From an uncultured Lachnospiraceae bacterium (lineage in GTDB: Bacteria > Bacillota > Clostridia > Lachnospirales > Lachnospiraceae): a stretch of DNA of 64,000 nucleotides. The notes beneath the pieces are model-generated. The model was given only the letters and a program-made list of their open reading frames with translations. It had not been told where the DNA came from and made no database searches. This document shows positions 44,816 to 53,951 of the stretch, in pieces (within the stretch, counting starts at the first letter, position 1; every line of letters starts with the position of its first letter). The position numbers and the translations under genes were made by a program. Location: the NCBI GenBank assembly GCA_947588675.1, contig CANPYY010000012.1, positions 1 through 64,000 of the forward strand. Direction: 5' to 3'.

Positions 44816-45573
44816 ATTGCCACCTCCGCCATTTTAAATATGGGAAAAAGCCGCATCGTCAAAATGGCGGCGCCCCATACTATTAAATAAACAATACTGC
44901 CTATATGACTATATTTACCGGAAAACATTTGAAAGGTACCATTAAATCCTCTCAGTTTCATACTTTCATATACCTCTCCCGCCCGGTCCATGCTCCTTAG
45001 AAGCAATAATCCTACAAAAGACCCCCAGGTTCTAAAATGCAGTCCTCTGTGTCCCGGCGCCCTGAGTTTATATGCAAGCTGCATACGCTCCAGTTCCTTC
45101 AGCAGAACTATCAGATACCTGTGCATAAGAAGTAAAACCGTAACGATTTCCTTTGGAAGTCGCATAATGTGCAGCGCATAACAAATCTGCCTTATACCTG
45201 TCTGAACAACCAGAATATATGACGCTGCAACACAGAATATCCCTTTTAATACAAGCGTCGCCATGGACAGCACTCCGGCAGAAACCGTCCTGTCAAAAAA
45301 AGGATTTGCGATTCCAAGCAATACCGTAAACAAAAACACCGGCCATATTCGTTTTATCATACCCGTTACAGATATTTCATACCATATGCACTGTATCAAA
45401 ATATACAGTACCATTCCTGCAAGCCCTATAATATTATATTTTGAAAACGATACTACCGCTATAATGTATACAATCGTTACTAAAAGCCACGAAATCGGAT
45501 GGACGCCTTTCTTTCCGTCATCCGCATTATCCGTTATATGTATATCCTTTATTGCCCGATTAAGCTTTACCAT
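44797..45573 (-). CDS. ECF transporter transmembrane T-component (NikQ/CbiQ type)
   Basis: A 258-residue membrane protein with about six helices. It has the T-component signature segments for ATPase coupling (ELERMQLAYKLRAPG, DRAGEVYESMKLRGF, which contain the two Ala-Arg-Gly-like coupling helices). The ATG at 45573 is preferred; a TTG at 45591 in the same frame is possible because GGAGATAAG sits between. Overlaps the end of the CbiMN gene by 14 nt. Confidence 0.88.
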   Translation of the reverse strand: MVKLNRAIKDIHITDNADDGKKGVHPISWLLVTIVYIIAVVSFSKYNIIGLAGMVLYILIQCIWYEISVTGMIKRIWPVFLFTVLLGIANPFFDRTVSAGVLSMATLVLKGIFCVAASYILVVQTGIRQICYALHIMRLPKEIVTVLLLMHRYLIVLLKELERMQLAYKLRAPGHRGLHFRTWGSFVGLLLLRSMDRAGEVYESMKLRGFNGTFQMFSGKYSHIGSIVYLIVWGAAILTMRLFPIFKMAEVAIWQILR

Positions 45574-46579
45574 TATTATTCTTATCTCCAAATCTGCGGC
45601 GCAGATATCTCAGAACGAAACATACGGCCACACATAACGCAACAACCGCCGCACCGCCAATTATTCCGGAAAACGCCGTGCCGCCGGCAAATCCGCTCTC
45701 CCGCCAGTTATAATCAGGCAAAAGCGACGTAACAGACTGAATACCATCCGCCAGTGCATATATGCCGCCCTCAGCTTCCGGTTCCGTCGTCCCTGCCACC
45801 TGTTTTACGGACCACTCCAGCCCATCAGGAGCAGATGAGGCAAACCCGGATAAAAGACCGCCTATTACCACTGCCGATACCGCAAGCACGGCAATAATTC
45901 CTTTATAGGAGAAACGGTTTTTCCTTTCATCCTTCTCATTATAATTCCACAAAATTTCCGGTCTGGTTTCATATAAAAATATTAAAACGGCAGCCGTAAT
46001 AAGTCCCTCTACAAGACCGATTGCAAGATGGATTGGCTGCATGGCTGCAAGAAATACTAAAAAAGGCAGTTCCGTAATACCCGACGCCAGTGTTTCCAAG
46101 GTAACGGAGAAAGCTCCCAACTGCAGCGTCAGAATACATCCAAATATGGACGCCGCCGCTATTTTCCCTCTTGACATACCATTTCGCGTCGCATATTTCC
46201 AGATTACCATTCCTCCAATAAAACAACCGTAAAACGCCATATTCCATATATTAGCGCCCAAAGCTAACAGTCCTCCGTCTGCAAAGAGCAGACACTGTAC
46301 TAAAAGGACTCCAATCATTGTAATAAACCCCGCTTCCGGTCCTAAAACCGCCGATAACATCATACTGCCGCACAAATGTCCGGAAGACCCTGTTCCGGGT
46401 ATGGAAAAATTAATCATCTGTGATGCAAACACAAAAGCCCCCATAACTCCCATAACAGGTATTTTTTTCTCGTCATTTTCTAATCGTATTTTATGTACGG
46501 AATAACCTGCCGCCACAGCAGAACAGGCATACATCGTACCTGCTGTTACCGGTGAAAGAAGCGCATCCGCCATGTGCAT
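45560..46579 (-). CDS. Nickel ECF transporter S-component, CbiM-CbiN fusion (NikMN/LarMN type)
   Basis: A 339-residue membrane protein. The N-terminus MHMADALLSPVTAG is the CbiM metal-binding N-terminal loop, where the start Met and His2 coordinate the metal; this fixes the start at 46579 (GGGGG upstream), not 46609. Six to seven helices form the S-component (about 1-215). The C-terminal part (PDGLEWSVKQVAGT...LPDYNW, final helix) is a fused CbiN-like small subunit. First gene of the four-gene operon that ends with larE. Confidence 0.92.
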   Translation of the reverse strand: MHMADALLSPVTAGTMYACSAVAAGYSVHKIRLENDEKKIPVMGVMGAFVFASQMINFSIPGTGSSGHLCGSMMLSAVLGPEAGFITMIGVLLVQCLLFADGGLLALGANIWNMAFYGCFIGGMVIWKYATRNGMSRGKIAAASIFGCILTLQLGAFSVTLETLASGITELPFLVFLAAMQPIHLAIGLVEGLITAAVLIFLYETRPEILWNYNEKDERKNRFSYKGIIAVLAVSAVVIGGLLSGFASSAPDGLEWSVKQVAGTTEPEAEGGIYALADGIQSVTSLLPDYNWRESGFAGGTAFSGIIGGAAVVALCVAVCFVLRYLRRRFGDKNNNGKA

Positions 46580-46614
46580 GATTAAAACCCCCATTCGATA
46601 ATCTTTCAATTGCC

Positions 46615-46643
46615 ATTTTAAACTATTACTTGATTTTTGTCTA
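46615..46643 (-). promoter_or_regulatory. Promoter of the nickel transporter-larE operon
   Basis: On the minus strand TAGACA, a 17-nt spacer and TAAAAT lie about 35 nt upstream of the CbiMN start. The leader is too short for a NiCo riboswitch. Confidence 0.55.
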
Positions 46644-46681
46644 ATTATTTTCTAATCACGCTTTGCACACTGACATTTTAT

Positions 46682-46726
46682 ATGAGAAAAAGGGCTGTGC
46701 AATAATTTCTTACTGCAACAGCCCTT
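46682..46726. terminator. Terminator of the GH2 beta-galactosidase gene
   Basis: AAGGGCTGT and ACAGCCCTT (46689-46726) with an inner TGCA pair; on the minus strand it continues as TTTCTCAT after the T-containing arm. It lies 22 nt beyond the beta-galactosidase stop. Confidence 0.75.
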
Positions 46727-46747
46727 AGATAAATTTATAATATTAAA

Positions 46748-49700
46748 TCATTTATAATTTACCTTTACTGCTTTTGTCCATTTACCATATGTCTTTCCAC
46801 TGCCATCATTTACATAGGCACGTATTCTATAATAATAAGTCTTCTTTTTCTTGACTTTCTTATCAGTATATTTTATGACGTTATTTTTTTTGATAAGAAC
46901 AAGTTTTTTAAAGCCGCCTTTTTTCTTAACCGACCGCTGAAGTTCATAACCTGTCACCTTACTGTTTTTCTTCCAGCTAATAACAACTTTTCCTGATTTT
47001 TTCTTAACTTTAAATGATTTAACAGGTGCAGGAGTAGTACTTACGACCGGTTCTTCCGGCTGCGTTATAACAGAAGTATTTGCAACAGAAGTGTCAGACG
47101 GCGCGGGCGCATCCGTTATAACAGGCGAAGGCGCAGGCTCCTGTGTCGGCCTTGGGTCCGGGATTTCATCATCCGTTACTTCTGCAAAGTCAAAGTTATC
47201 TGCTTCCGCTCTGTACTGCCTTGTAATATCTGATACATACCCTGTCATATCTCCCCAGGCATTAGTTACAGTATAAGGTACAATCGTAAATGAATAGTCA
47301 AAATTATTTCTATCAGCGTATATTCTGTACTCATCGAGTACGTCAGGTCTGAAACATGCGTTACCTGCGCCCTGCGACGCGCTGTTAACTGAAAGATAGG
47401 TTTCACCATGCCTTTCAAGGTCATATACATGTCTGGCAGCCGTAAGCTCATCAGCCGTGTAATGAAGCGCTGATGCTTCAAATTCCCCTTCGCTTGCAAT
47501 TGCAACGGCTGCTTTCTTTGCAGGGTCTGTTACCGTAAACCATTTTACGCCCAGCATATTGCCTGTATCCTGCGGTTCGACATACGGGTAAAACATTTCA
47601 TCAACGGTTGTTTCAAATGCGCCGTATGTGGCTCCAGAACATCTGTCGTTCATTGTTTCATATCCGCCTTTACCAAACCAGTTTACATTTTCAAACCCTT
47701 CCGGAAGCACAAAGTTACTGCCGACACGAAGAAGTCTCTTATTACTTACCGAAGCATTGGCAATATCATATGATATATCAATTCTTACTGCCCCGCTTCC
47801 GTCAACCGTATATGTAATTTTTTCATACGCATTCTGCAACTGGTCAAATGACAACGATACTTCAAATACATTCTGGTTCATATCGTTTACCGTTACATTT
47901 ATCGAATCGGCGCGGGCGCTTGCCCCTGCTGTCTGCCATACTTTACTGTAATCCCTGTCATTATTTAGTGGAGCCCTCCAGAAATTCGGCACAGGTCCTC
48001 TTTCAAGTACGAGTTCCCCTTTATATACATATTCTTCGATAGCTCCCGTATTCTTCATAATCCTGAAACTGAATAAATCTCCGCTTATCTCGTAACAGTC
48101 TCCCGTCTCGTTAACATTAACTGCATTTGTTGCAATAGTTCTCGTTACACCTAAAGCTGTCTCGGGAATTTCAAACTGCTCATATGCCATTACATGTCCT
48201 TTTGGCATAAGTATCTCCTTTTTCCCATCTACATCAGCGTATATATCTTCTTTTACATTAGCAGAAATATTGAGATAATATTTGCTTCCTTCTTTAAGCT
48301 CCTTCGGCATAAACTGTCTGTACGGAACATATAATTCTCCTTCTTCTCTAGGTCCTATATCAACATCTGCAACCTTTCCTGAACCTAACAGCTTACCGTC
48401 TTCGTATACTTCATATACAACATCAAACTTATTCAGGTTATCAAAGCTCGATTCGTTATATACATATACCCTTTCGTCAGCAATATCATCTTCTGTCGTC
48501 TTATTAAACCAGAAATTCTGATATTGATATTTAACTTCATTAAGCTCAGGCTGGACATCACGGTCCGGTGATACAAAACCGCACACACAGAAATTGGTCT
48601 CTGTCGTAATGTCTCCATTGTCGCCGCCATAACTGAAAAACATACCGTCATTTTCATCTTTATAAAGGTTCTGGTGAGCATAGTCTTCCGCATAATAGTC
48701 GTATCTGTTGCCTGTCACAAGTTTATCGGGAAGAATATCATCCAGCGAACGGAACCTGGACTGGTCGGCCCATACCCACAAGAATCCGCCGAGGATATTA
48801 TTGTTTTTAGCATTGCGGATAGAATCCCAGTATTCTTTTACGCTTCCTGCCGCATTACCCATTGCAAGGTGATATTCGCACATAAGATACGGCATCGTAA
48901 CATTTCCCTTATTTACAACGCCTTTTATATCCCACGGATACATTTCACTGTCTACGTCAACTCCATTTTGCGAACCGGAACTTTCGGAATGTACGGGTCT
49001 TGTGCCATCATGCTCCTTAAAATACCATATAAGGTCGTAGAACATCCTGTCGCAATAATCCCTGTTATCATTATAATAGCACTCGTTACCGGTTGACCAC
49101 ATTATAATGGCCGTTCTGTTCTTCAGCCTTTCAAATGCCGTAATCGTTCTGTCCATTACAAGCTTTTTAAAAGGCGTTTTAAGCTTTTCATCGGAATTTT
49201 GAAGCGCATGACATTCAATATTAGTTTCCGCCATCATATATAAACCGTATTTCTCGCACAGATAATACAGGTATTCGTCATTGCTGTAATGCGATGTACG
49301 GATTGAATTGATATTATACTGTTTCATGAGTTTAATATCCTCATACTGAACTTCGTGAGGACAATATTTGCCATACAGCGGGTCCGTGTCGTGACGGTTT
49401 GTTCCCTTAATATAAAACGGCTGTCCGTTAATAGTCATCTGCTTATACGCATTGACATCTGTCGCACGTTTACCGTTAGCATCGACTTCAGTTGAAGTAA
49501 ATTCTATTTCCCTGAATCCAAGGTTCTGTGAAACAGATTCAATAAGCGAACCCGTTTTTTTATTGTACAATGAAAGAACCATTACATAAAGATTCGGTTC
49601 TTCGCATGACCAGAGTTCAGGCTCATAAACCATATAATCCGATTCAGGCACTTCTGTTACCGAAGCCTTTCCGTCAGCACCTGCCGCAAGCGAAGGAACA

Positions 49701-51205
49701 TCAATGCTCCATCCGTTCATGAACGGCACTCCGTCTTCATGATAAAGCGCAACATTAATTGCATACTCTCCGTCGGGTATATCCGATGTACTATAATTAG
49801 ACACTGTTATATCTTTAAGAATAAGATTTGCATCCGTATAACTGTCATCAAGATCTACATTAACAAAATAATCTTCAAGATGAATAAGAGGCGTAGCATA
49901 CAGGTATACATCCCTGAAAATACCTCCGTCATATAAAAAGTCCTGGTCCTCCATCCATGTTCCGTCGCAGAACTTATGTACCTCTACCGCAAGAAGATTA
50001 TCCGCGCCGGTATCAACGCTTCCGTCACTGTTCTTATATAGATAATCAGTAATATCAAAACTGTGCGGACTGTACGAATCTTCACTGTAACCTACTTCCT
50101 GTCCGTTTACGTAAACGTAATAACAGGATTCAACACCCTGAAAGCTTATATTTATTCTACCTTTGGAATCTGCAAGTCCCTTATTAACCTTGAAGCTTTT
50201 TCTGTACATACCTACAGGATTATAGTTGACAGCACATTTGGGCGACTGTACATTTTCAGACTGCCATGGCATGTCTACGTTAGTATAAATAGGAAAATCA
50301 AAGCCATAATGCGTCCAGCTTGCAGGCAGGGTAAGGTCGTTCTTCCACTCACCCTTTTCTTCATAATCCGGTTCATAAAATCCCTCATAATCCGGCTGCT
50401 GCGCCTCTGTATGATTACGTACTACCGCAAGTGACCAGTCTGTTACGGAACTATCCTTACCCGTAAGAAATTGCACATATTTGGATTCATCCTTCCTGTA
50501 ATCACGCGCACCTGTAATAGCAGCTTCCACAGAATCATAAGATACAGCGGAAGTAGATGTTATAGACGCATTTTTCATATTAATATTATAAACTTCAGCG
50601 CCTGTCACCTGATTTCCCTTTGTATCGGTATAATCTATTCCCATCCATTCCTGATGCGTGAATTTAACCGTATCATTTACACTCGCATCTTCTATGGAAG
50701 TAAGAGCAGGTAATGTACTGTTATTAAACGGTTTCCAGCCTTTTACCAAATTAATTCCGGTCACTTCAGGCGTTGGCTGCACAGGCAAATCAGTTTCCTC
50801 TGCCGGCGGTACTGCTGTCTGAGTAGGCTGCACAGGCATGACAGTTTCCGATGCAGTTGTCGGTTCCGCTTTCTTTTCGTAAACCTTAACTGATACTTTG
50901 CCGAGTTTTCTGATTTTCTTTCCCAATATTTCTTTTACCGTAATTTTGGCATTACCTTTTCTTTTACCTGTCACAACACCTTTAGAATTAACCGTAGCGA
51001 CAGATTTTTTGGAGGTTTTAAATTTGTACTTAGCTTTTTTAGCTTTATTAGCTATTTTAATCACCTTCTTTTTCTTTACTTCTACCGATATTTTTTTCGT
51101 CTTTATAGACGCCTTCTTAGCCGCGTCTGCATAAAGGAATCCACTAAATACCGTAACGTAAACCACGGAAAATGCAAGAATAAAACTAATAACCCGCTTA
51201 AACAT
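46748..51205 (-). CDS. Very large secreted GH2 beta-galactosidase
   Basis: A 1485-residue exported enzyme: signal peptide (FILAFSVVYVTVFSGFLYA), lysine-rich BIG2-like module (about 30-112), Thr/Pro linker, then a LacZ-type GH2 core (about 160-1340). Acid/base glutamate is in WSTGNECYYND (about 705) and nucleophile in YLMCEYHLAMGN (about 775); WMEDQDF and NRHDTDPLYG are family landmarks. A Pro/Thr/Val linker and a lysine-rich FN3-like module end the protein. It releases terminal beta-galactose from oligosaccharides outside the cell. Divergent from an AraC regulator with shared upstream half-sites. LacZ itself is about 1020 residues; the excess is the added modules. Confidence 0.94.
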   Translation of the reverse strand: MFKRVISFILAFSVVYVTVFSGFLYADAAKKASIKTKKISVEVKKKKVIKIANKAKKAKYKFKTSKKSVATVNSKGVVTGKRKGNAKITVKEILGKKIRKLGKVSVKVYEKKAEPTTASETVMPVQPTQTAVPPAEETDLPVQPTPEVTGINLVKGWKPFNNSTLPALTSIEDASVNDTVKFTHQEWMGIDYTDTKGNQVTGAEVYNINMKNASITSTSAVSYDSVEAAITGARDYRKDESKYVQFLTGKDSSVTDWSLAVVRNHTEAQQPDYEGFYEPDYEEKGEWKNDLTLPASWTHYGFDFPIYTNVDMPWQSENVQSPKCAVNYNPVGMYRKSFKVNKGLADSKGRINISFQGVESCYYVYVNGQEVGYSEDSYSPHSFDITDYLYKNSDGSVDTGADNLLAVEVHKFCDGTWMEDQDFLYDGGIFRDVYLYATPLIHLEDYFVNVDLDDSYTDANLILKDITVSNYSTSDIPDGEYAINVALYHEDGVPFMNGWSIDVPSLAAGADGKASVTEVPESDYMVYEPELWSCEEPNLYVMVLSLYNKKTGSLIESVSQNLGFREIEFTSTEVDANGKRATDVNAYKQMTINGQPFYIKGTNRHDTDPLYGKYCPHEVQYEDIKLMKQYNINSIRTSHYSNDEYLYYLCEKYGLYMMAETNIECHALQNSDEKLKTPFKKLVMDRTITAFERLKNRTAIIMWSTGNECYYNDNRDYCDRMFYDLIWYFKEHDGTRPVHSESSGSQNGVDVDSEMYPWDIKGVVNKGNVTMPYLMCEYHLAMGNAAGSVKEYWDSIRNAKNNNILGGFLWVWADQSRFRSLDDILPDKLVTGNRYDYYAEDYAHQNLYKDENDGMFFSYGGDNGDITTETNFCVCGFVSPDRDVQPELNEVKYQYQNFWFNKTTEDDIADERVYVYNESSFDNLNKFDVVYEVYEDGKLLGSGKVADVDIGPREEGELYVPYRQFMPKELKEGSKYYLNISANVKEDIYADVDGKKEILMPKGHVMAYEQFEIPETALGVTRTIATNAVNVNETGDCYEISGDLFSFRIMKNTGAIEEYVYKGELVLERGPVPNFWRAPLNNDRDYSKVWQTAGASARADSINVTVNDMNQNVFEVSLSFDQLQNAYEKITYTVDGSGAVRIDISYDIANASVSNKRLLRVGSNFVLPEGFENVNWFGKGGYETMNDRCSGATYGAFETTVDEMFYPYVEPQDTGNMLGVKWFTVTDPAKKAAVAIASEGEFEASALHYTADELTAARHVYDLERHGETYLSVNSASQGAGNACFRPDVLDEYRIYADRNNFDYSFTIVPYTVTNAWGDMTGYVSDITRQYRAEADNFDFAEVTDDEIPDPRPTQEPAPSPVITDAPAPSDTSVANTSVITQPEEPVVSTTPAPVKSFKVKKKSGKVVISWKKNSKVTGYELQRSVKKKGGFKKLVLIKKNNVIKYTDKKVKKKKTYYYRIRAYVNDGSGKTYGKWTKAVKVNYK

Positions 51206-51224
51206 TTATATTCTCCTCTCTATT

Positions 51225-51370
51225 ACAATATATTTACAGTTCCAATTTCAATATGAGTATAAAACATTTTAACAAAATACACATTGCAATATACTGACAA
51301 CATATTGTACAATAATGATATATTGCAAAATAAGCATCTCAATATATCATTAATTTACTGTATAATAATG
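51225..51370. promoter_or_regulatory. Divergent regulatory region with repeated CAATATA half-sites
   Basis: Perfect 10-bp inverted arms TTGCAATATA (51284-51293) and TATATTGCAA (51319-51328) plus further CAATATA copies near 51225 and 51340, and a 15-bp imperfect direct repeat GTAYAATAATGATAT. TATAAT at 51361 may be the -10 of the AraC gene. The layout suits an AraC-family activator serving both genes. Confidence 0.55.
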
Positions 51371-51398
51371 ATATAAATAATGAAAAGGGGATGTTATT

Positions 51399-52241
51399 AT
51401 GGAAGACTATGCCAGATACCGCGAAGAAAACGGCCGTCCTACAAGCGGATTTATGTTTTCTAAATATACCTTATACGCAAACCCCGGACTCAACGTTCCA
51501 CTGCACTGGCACGAAGAAATTGAAATTTTGTTCACCAAAGCGGATGGAATATTGATACTAGACGGTAAAAAAATAGACTACCGCGCCGAAGATATTCTTT
51601 TTATTAACTCGCGTCAGCTTCACAGCACTTATCATACAACCGCAGGATGGGCATACCATATTCTGGTACACCCTGAACTTTTCTGTATCCGGAATATATT
51701 AAACGATAAAAACAAAAGGTTTCATTTCCCCGAAAAAATAGAATCTGATAGCGCATTGTGCAGACAAATACTCGAAGATATCATAAAAATTCCCGCACCA
51801 ATATCAGATACCGACAAACTATTGATTATGAGTAAACTTTTTGAAATGCTGTTTCACCTCATGGACGCCGGATACCCCATAATACAAAATTATATGGAAA
51901 GTACGGCTCAGACAGAATATATAAAATCTACTATTAAATATATCAGCCAGAACATCAGACATAAAATTTCAATTCAGGAAATCGCTGATTATGTTGGAAT
52001 TTCCAAAGAATACCTCATGCGCCTTTTTAAACTATATACAGGAAAGACAATTAACTCATACATACAGACAACCCGTCTTGAAGCCGCCAGAGATGATCTT
52101 TCCGGCGGATACAGTCTTACAGACATAATTTATAAATACGATTATTCGGATGTTGCATACTTCTGCAGATTATTTAAAAAGCATTACGGTATTTCACCCG
52201 GTCACTACACCAATTTACCAGGCGGCTCACATAGAATCTAA
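51399..52241 (+). CDS. AraC-family transcriptional regulator
   Basis: A 280-residue regulator with an N-terminal cupin-like sensor (about 20-95, LHWHEEIEILF and IDYRAEDILFINSRQLHS) and a C-terminal double helix-turn-helix (about 180-275, ISIQEIADYVGISKEYLMRLFK and YSLTDIIYKYDYSDVAYFCRLFKKHYGISPGHY). It probably senses a sugar and controls the divergent beta-galactosidase gene, as AraC-type regulators commonly do for secreted glycosidases in Firmicutes. GGGG lies about 9 nt upstream of the start. Confidence 0.92.
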   Translation: MEDYARYREENGRPTSGFMFSKYTLYANPGLNVPLHWHEEIEILFTKADGILILDGKKIDYRAEDILFINSRQLHSTYHTTAGWAYHILVHPELFCIRNILNDKNKRFHFPEKIESDSALCRQILEDIIKIPAPISDTDKLLIMSKLFEMLFHLMDAGYPIIQNYMESTAQTEYIKSTIKYISQNIRHKISIQEIADYVGISKEYLMRLFKLYTGKTINSYIQTTRLEAARDDLSGGYSLTDIIYKYDYSDVAYFCRLFKKHYGISPGHYTNLPGGSHRI

Positions 52242-52251
52242 TAGAGAATAT

Positions 52252-52407
52252 ATGGGTTTACACAGGCAGCAAGAAGCTTATGTACTAATTTTTCCATTAG
52301 TTAATATTCCTGATGGACTTGACAGATCTGACATAGAAAGCGGCATTGGAAATTATCTTATTTCAAAAAATGTACCTATCCTTGATTTCTATTCCCATAA
52401 TTACTGA
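52252..52407 (+). pseudogene. Short ORF, possible gene remnant
   Basis: A 51-codon ORF after the AraC gene. The peptide has protein-like composition (FPLVNIPDGLDRSDIESGIG and PILDFYSHNY), but no signal, domain or good ribosome binding site (only AGAGAA). It reads like the C-terminal end of a lost larger protein. I cannot name the family. Confidence 0.3.
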
Positions 52408-52413
52408 CTTTCA

Positions 52414-52968
52414 CTAATCAAAAACTAATATATCACTTATTACTTTAGATAGTATTTCCTCTGCATCATTGCCTTCAATATCCAAATATTCGGCGTAAAT
52501 TAATTTTGTTTCCTTAATGCCAAACATATTCTTTACCAGATAATCTATATAGTCAAAACTAAATCTTGGATTATACTCTCCACCTGCCGTAGTAACATAA
52601 TACAGTTTCTTTGCTTTACACAAACCCTGCGGACGTCCATCTTCATCATATTTAGTAACAATGCCTATAGAATAAATATTTTCAATATATGTTTTCAAAA
52701 CAGCAGGGAACTGACCGTCCCAATACGGGGCTGATATTACTATCAAATCAGCTTCTGCAAACTGTTTTGACAGTTCAAAAATACTATCATTATAATTTTG
52801 CTTTTCAATTTGAGCAGTACGATAATCCAATCTTTCTTCATTAAGCGGCTTAATATCAATATCGGTTAATTTAACTTCTTCAAAATCTCCGAACTTATTC
52901 AATAAGGCTTTTGCTAATCTATTTGTTCTTGATTCTGTTCTTACACAGGCATTAATATATAAAATCAT
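52414..52968 (-). CDS. NAD(P)H-dependent FMN oxidoreductase, flavodoxin-like fold (azoreductase type)
   Basis: A 184-residue flavodoxin-fold protein. It has the N-terminal phosphate-binding segment INACVRTESRTNRLAKALL (about 5-23), ISAPYWDGQFPAVLKTYIEN (about 78-97) around FMN, and TTAGGEY (about 126-132). It is related to AzoR/NAD(P)H dehydrogenase (quinone), which reduce quinones or azo compounds with NAD(P)H. It lies 31 nt downstream of a second flavoprotein, so the two form an operon for redox detoxification. Confidence 0.87.
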   Translation of the reverse strand: MILYINACVRTESRTNRLAKALLNKFGDFEEVKLTDIDIKPLNEERLDYRTAQIEKQNYNDSIFELSKQFAEADLIVISAPYWDGQFPAVLKTYIENIYSIGIVTKYDEDGRPQGLCKAKKLYYVTTAGGEYNPRFSFDYIDYLVKNMFGIKETKLIYAEYLDIEGNDAEEILSKVISDILVFD

Positions 52969-52999
52969 ATTTCATCCCTACTTTTCTCCACTATATTTT

Positions 53000-53626
53000 T
53001 CATTTGCCATCCGGAAAACTGGTAAATGAACCATTCTCCGTTTCCGGGTAACCATACTTATTCTTAGCATCAGAAAATGCCTTTATCATAAAACTCATGT
53101 TTCTGGCAAGATTTCTCATAGTCTGCAGACCTTCCAAATCCTTCTTTACATCCTCAGCAGTAAAACCATGCACCTGATTCCAATATGTTGAAGAAGCCAC
53201 AGGCATACTGCTTATTGTGAAATACTTGTTCAATACGTCAAAGCTTGCAGTATTACCGCCTCGTCTGCAACTAACTACTGCAGCACCTACTTTCATGTGC
53301 TTTGAAAAATGCGTACTGTAAAACAGTCTGTCCATAAAGGATAAAATATTTCCGTTCGGAGAGCCATAATATACCGGGCTTCCTACTACCAAACCATCCG
53401 CCGCTTCAAACTTCGGCGCCACTTCATTAACAAGGTCATCAAACACGCACCTGCCTGTTTCACTGCATGTGTTACAAGAGATACATCCACGTATATCCTT
53501 TGTTCCCACCTGGATAAGCTCGGTTTCTACACCTTCTGTTTCAAATACCTTAATCATCTCATCAAGCGCCGTAGCCGTACATCCGTGCTGGTGAGCACTT
53601 CCGTTCAACAGAATAACTCTACTCAT
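53000..53626 (-). CDS. Flavodoxin-family FMN reductase (iron-sulfur-flavoprotein-like)
   Basis: A 208-residue NADPH-dependent FMN-reductase-family protein: LLNGSAHQHGCTATALDEM FMN loop (about 5-23), Cys-rich CISCNTCSETGRC segment (about 48-60) typical of iron-sulfur-flavoprotein relatives, and VVGSPVYYGSPNGNILSFMDRLFYS (about 79-103). It probably carries FMN and shuttles electrons. The cysteines resemble ISF [4Fe-4S] ligands but in a shortened pattern, so a cluster is uncertain. Confidence 0.87.
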   Translation of the reverse strand: MSRVILLNGSAHQHGCTATALDEMIKVFETEGVETELIQVGTKDIRGCISCNTCSETGRCVFDDLVNEVAPKFEAADGLVVGSPVYYGSPNGNILSFMDRLFYSTHFSKHMKVGAAVVSCRRGGNTASFDVLNKYFTISSMPVASSTYWNQVHGFTAEDVKKDLEGLQTMRNLARNMSFMIKAFSDAKNKYGYPETENGSFTSFPDGK

Positions 53627-53951
53627 TGTTCAACCTCCATTTCATTTCTTCATAATTTTTCAGTTTTAATTACAGGAGCAAAAAAAGCGAACAGCAAGTT
53701 AGCAATGTTTTTGCTCCAACAGTTATATGATACATTTATTGAAAGAACCGCAGGCGCTAAAACACCTTTGCTCAATTTTACCACTAATCATTACAAATTG
53801 AAAACCTTTTCTTTCTGCACAACAAAAAACAAATAATTTTCTTGACGCCATGTCATTTACGTAATAAAAAAGTAATCCACGTACATATTATTGTCATCCC
53901 GTAAGTTATATGCTATATTAACAATTATAATATTTTTAAGGAGATACATCC
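53627..53951. other. Intergenic region with inverted repeat and PAP2 promoter
   Basis: No gene is seen. It contains perfect 10-bp inverted arms GGAGCAAAAA (53675-53684) and TTTTTGCTCC (53708-53717) in the leader of the flavoprotein operon. A plus-strand promoter TTGTCA-17-TATATT (53891-53919) lies ahead of the PAP2 gene, followed by AAGGAG at about 53938-53943. Confidence 0.6.

Noticed and set aside
46580-46690. NiCo riboswitch ahead of the nickel transporter operon
   Set aside because: The leader between promoter and start is about 30 nt, far too short, and no four-way-junction motifs are visible.
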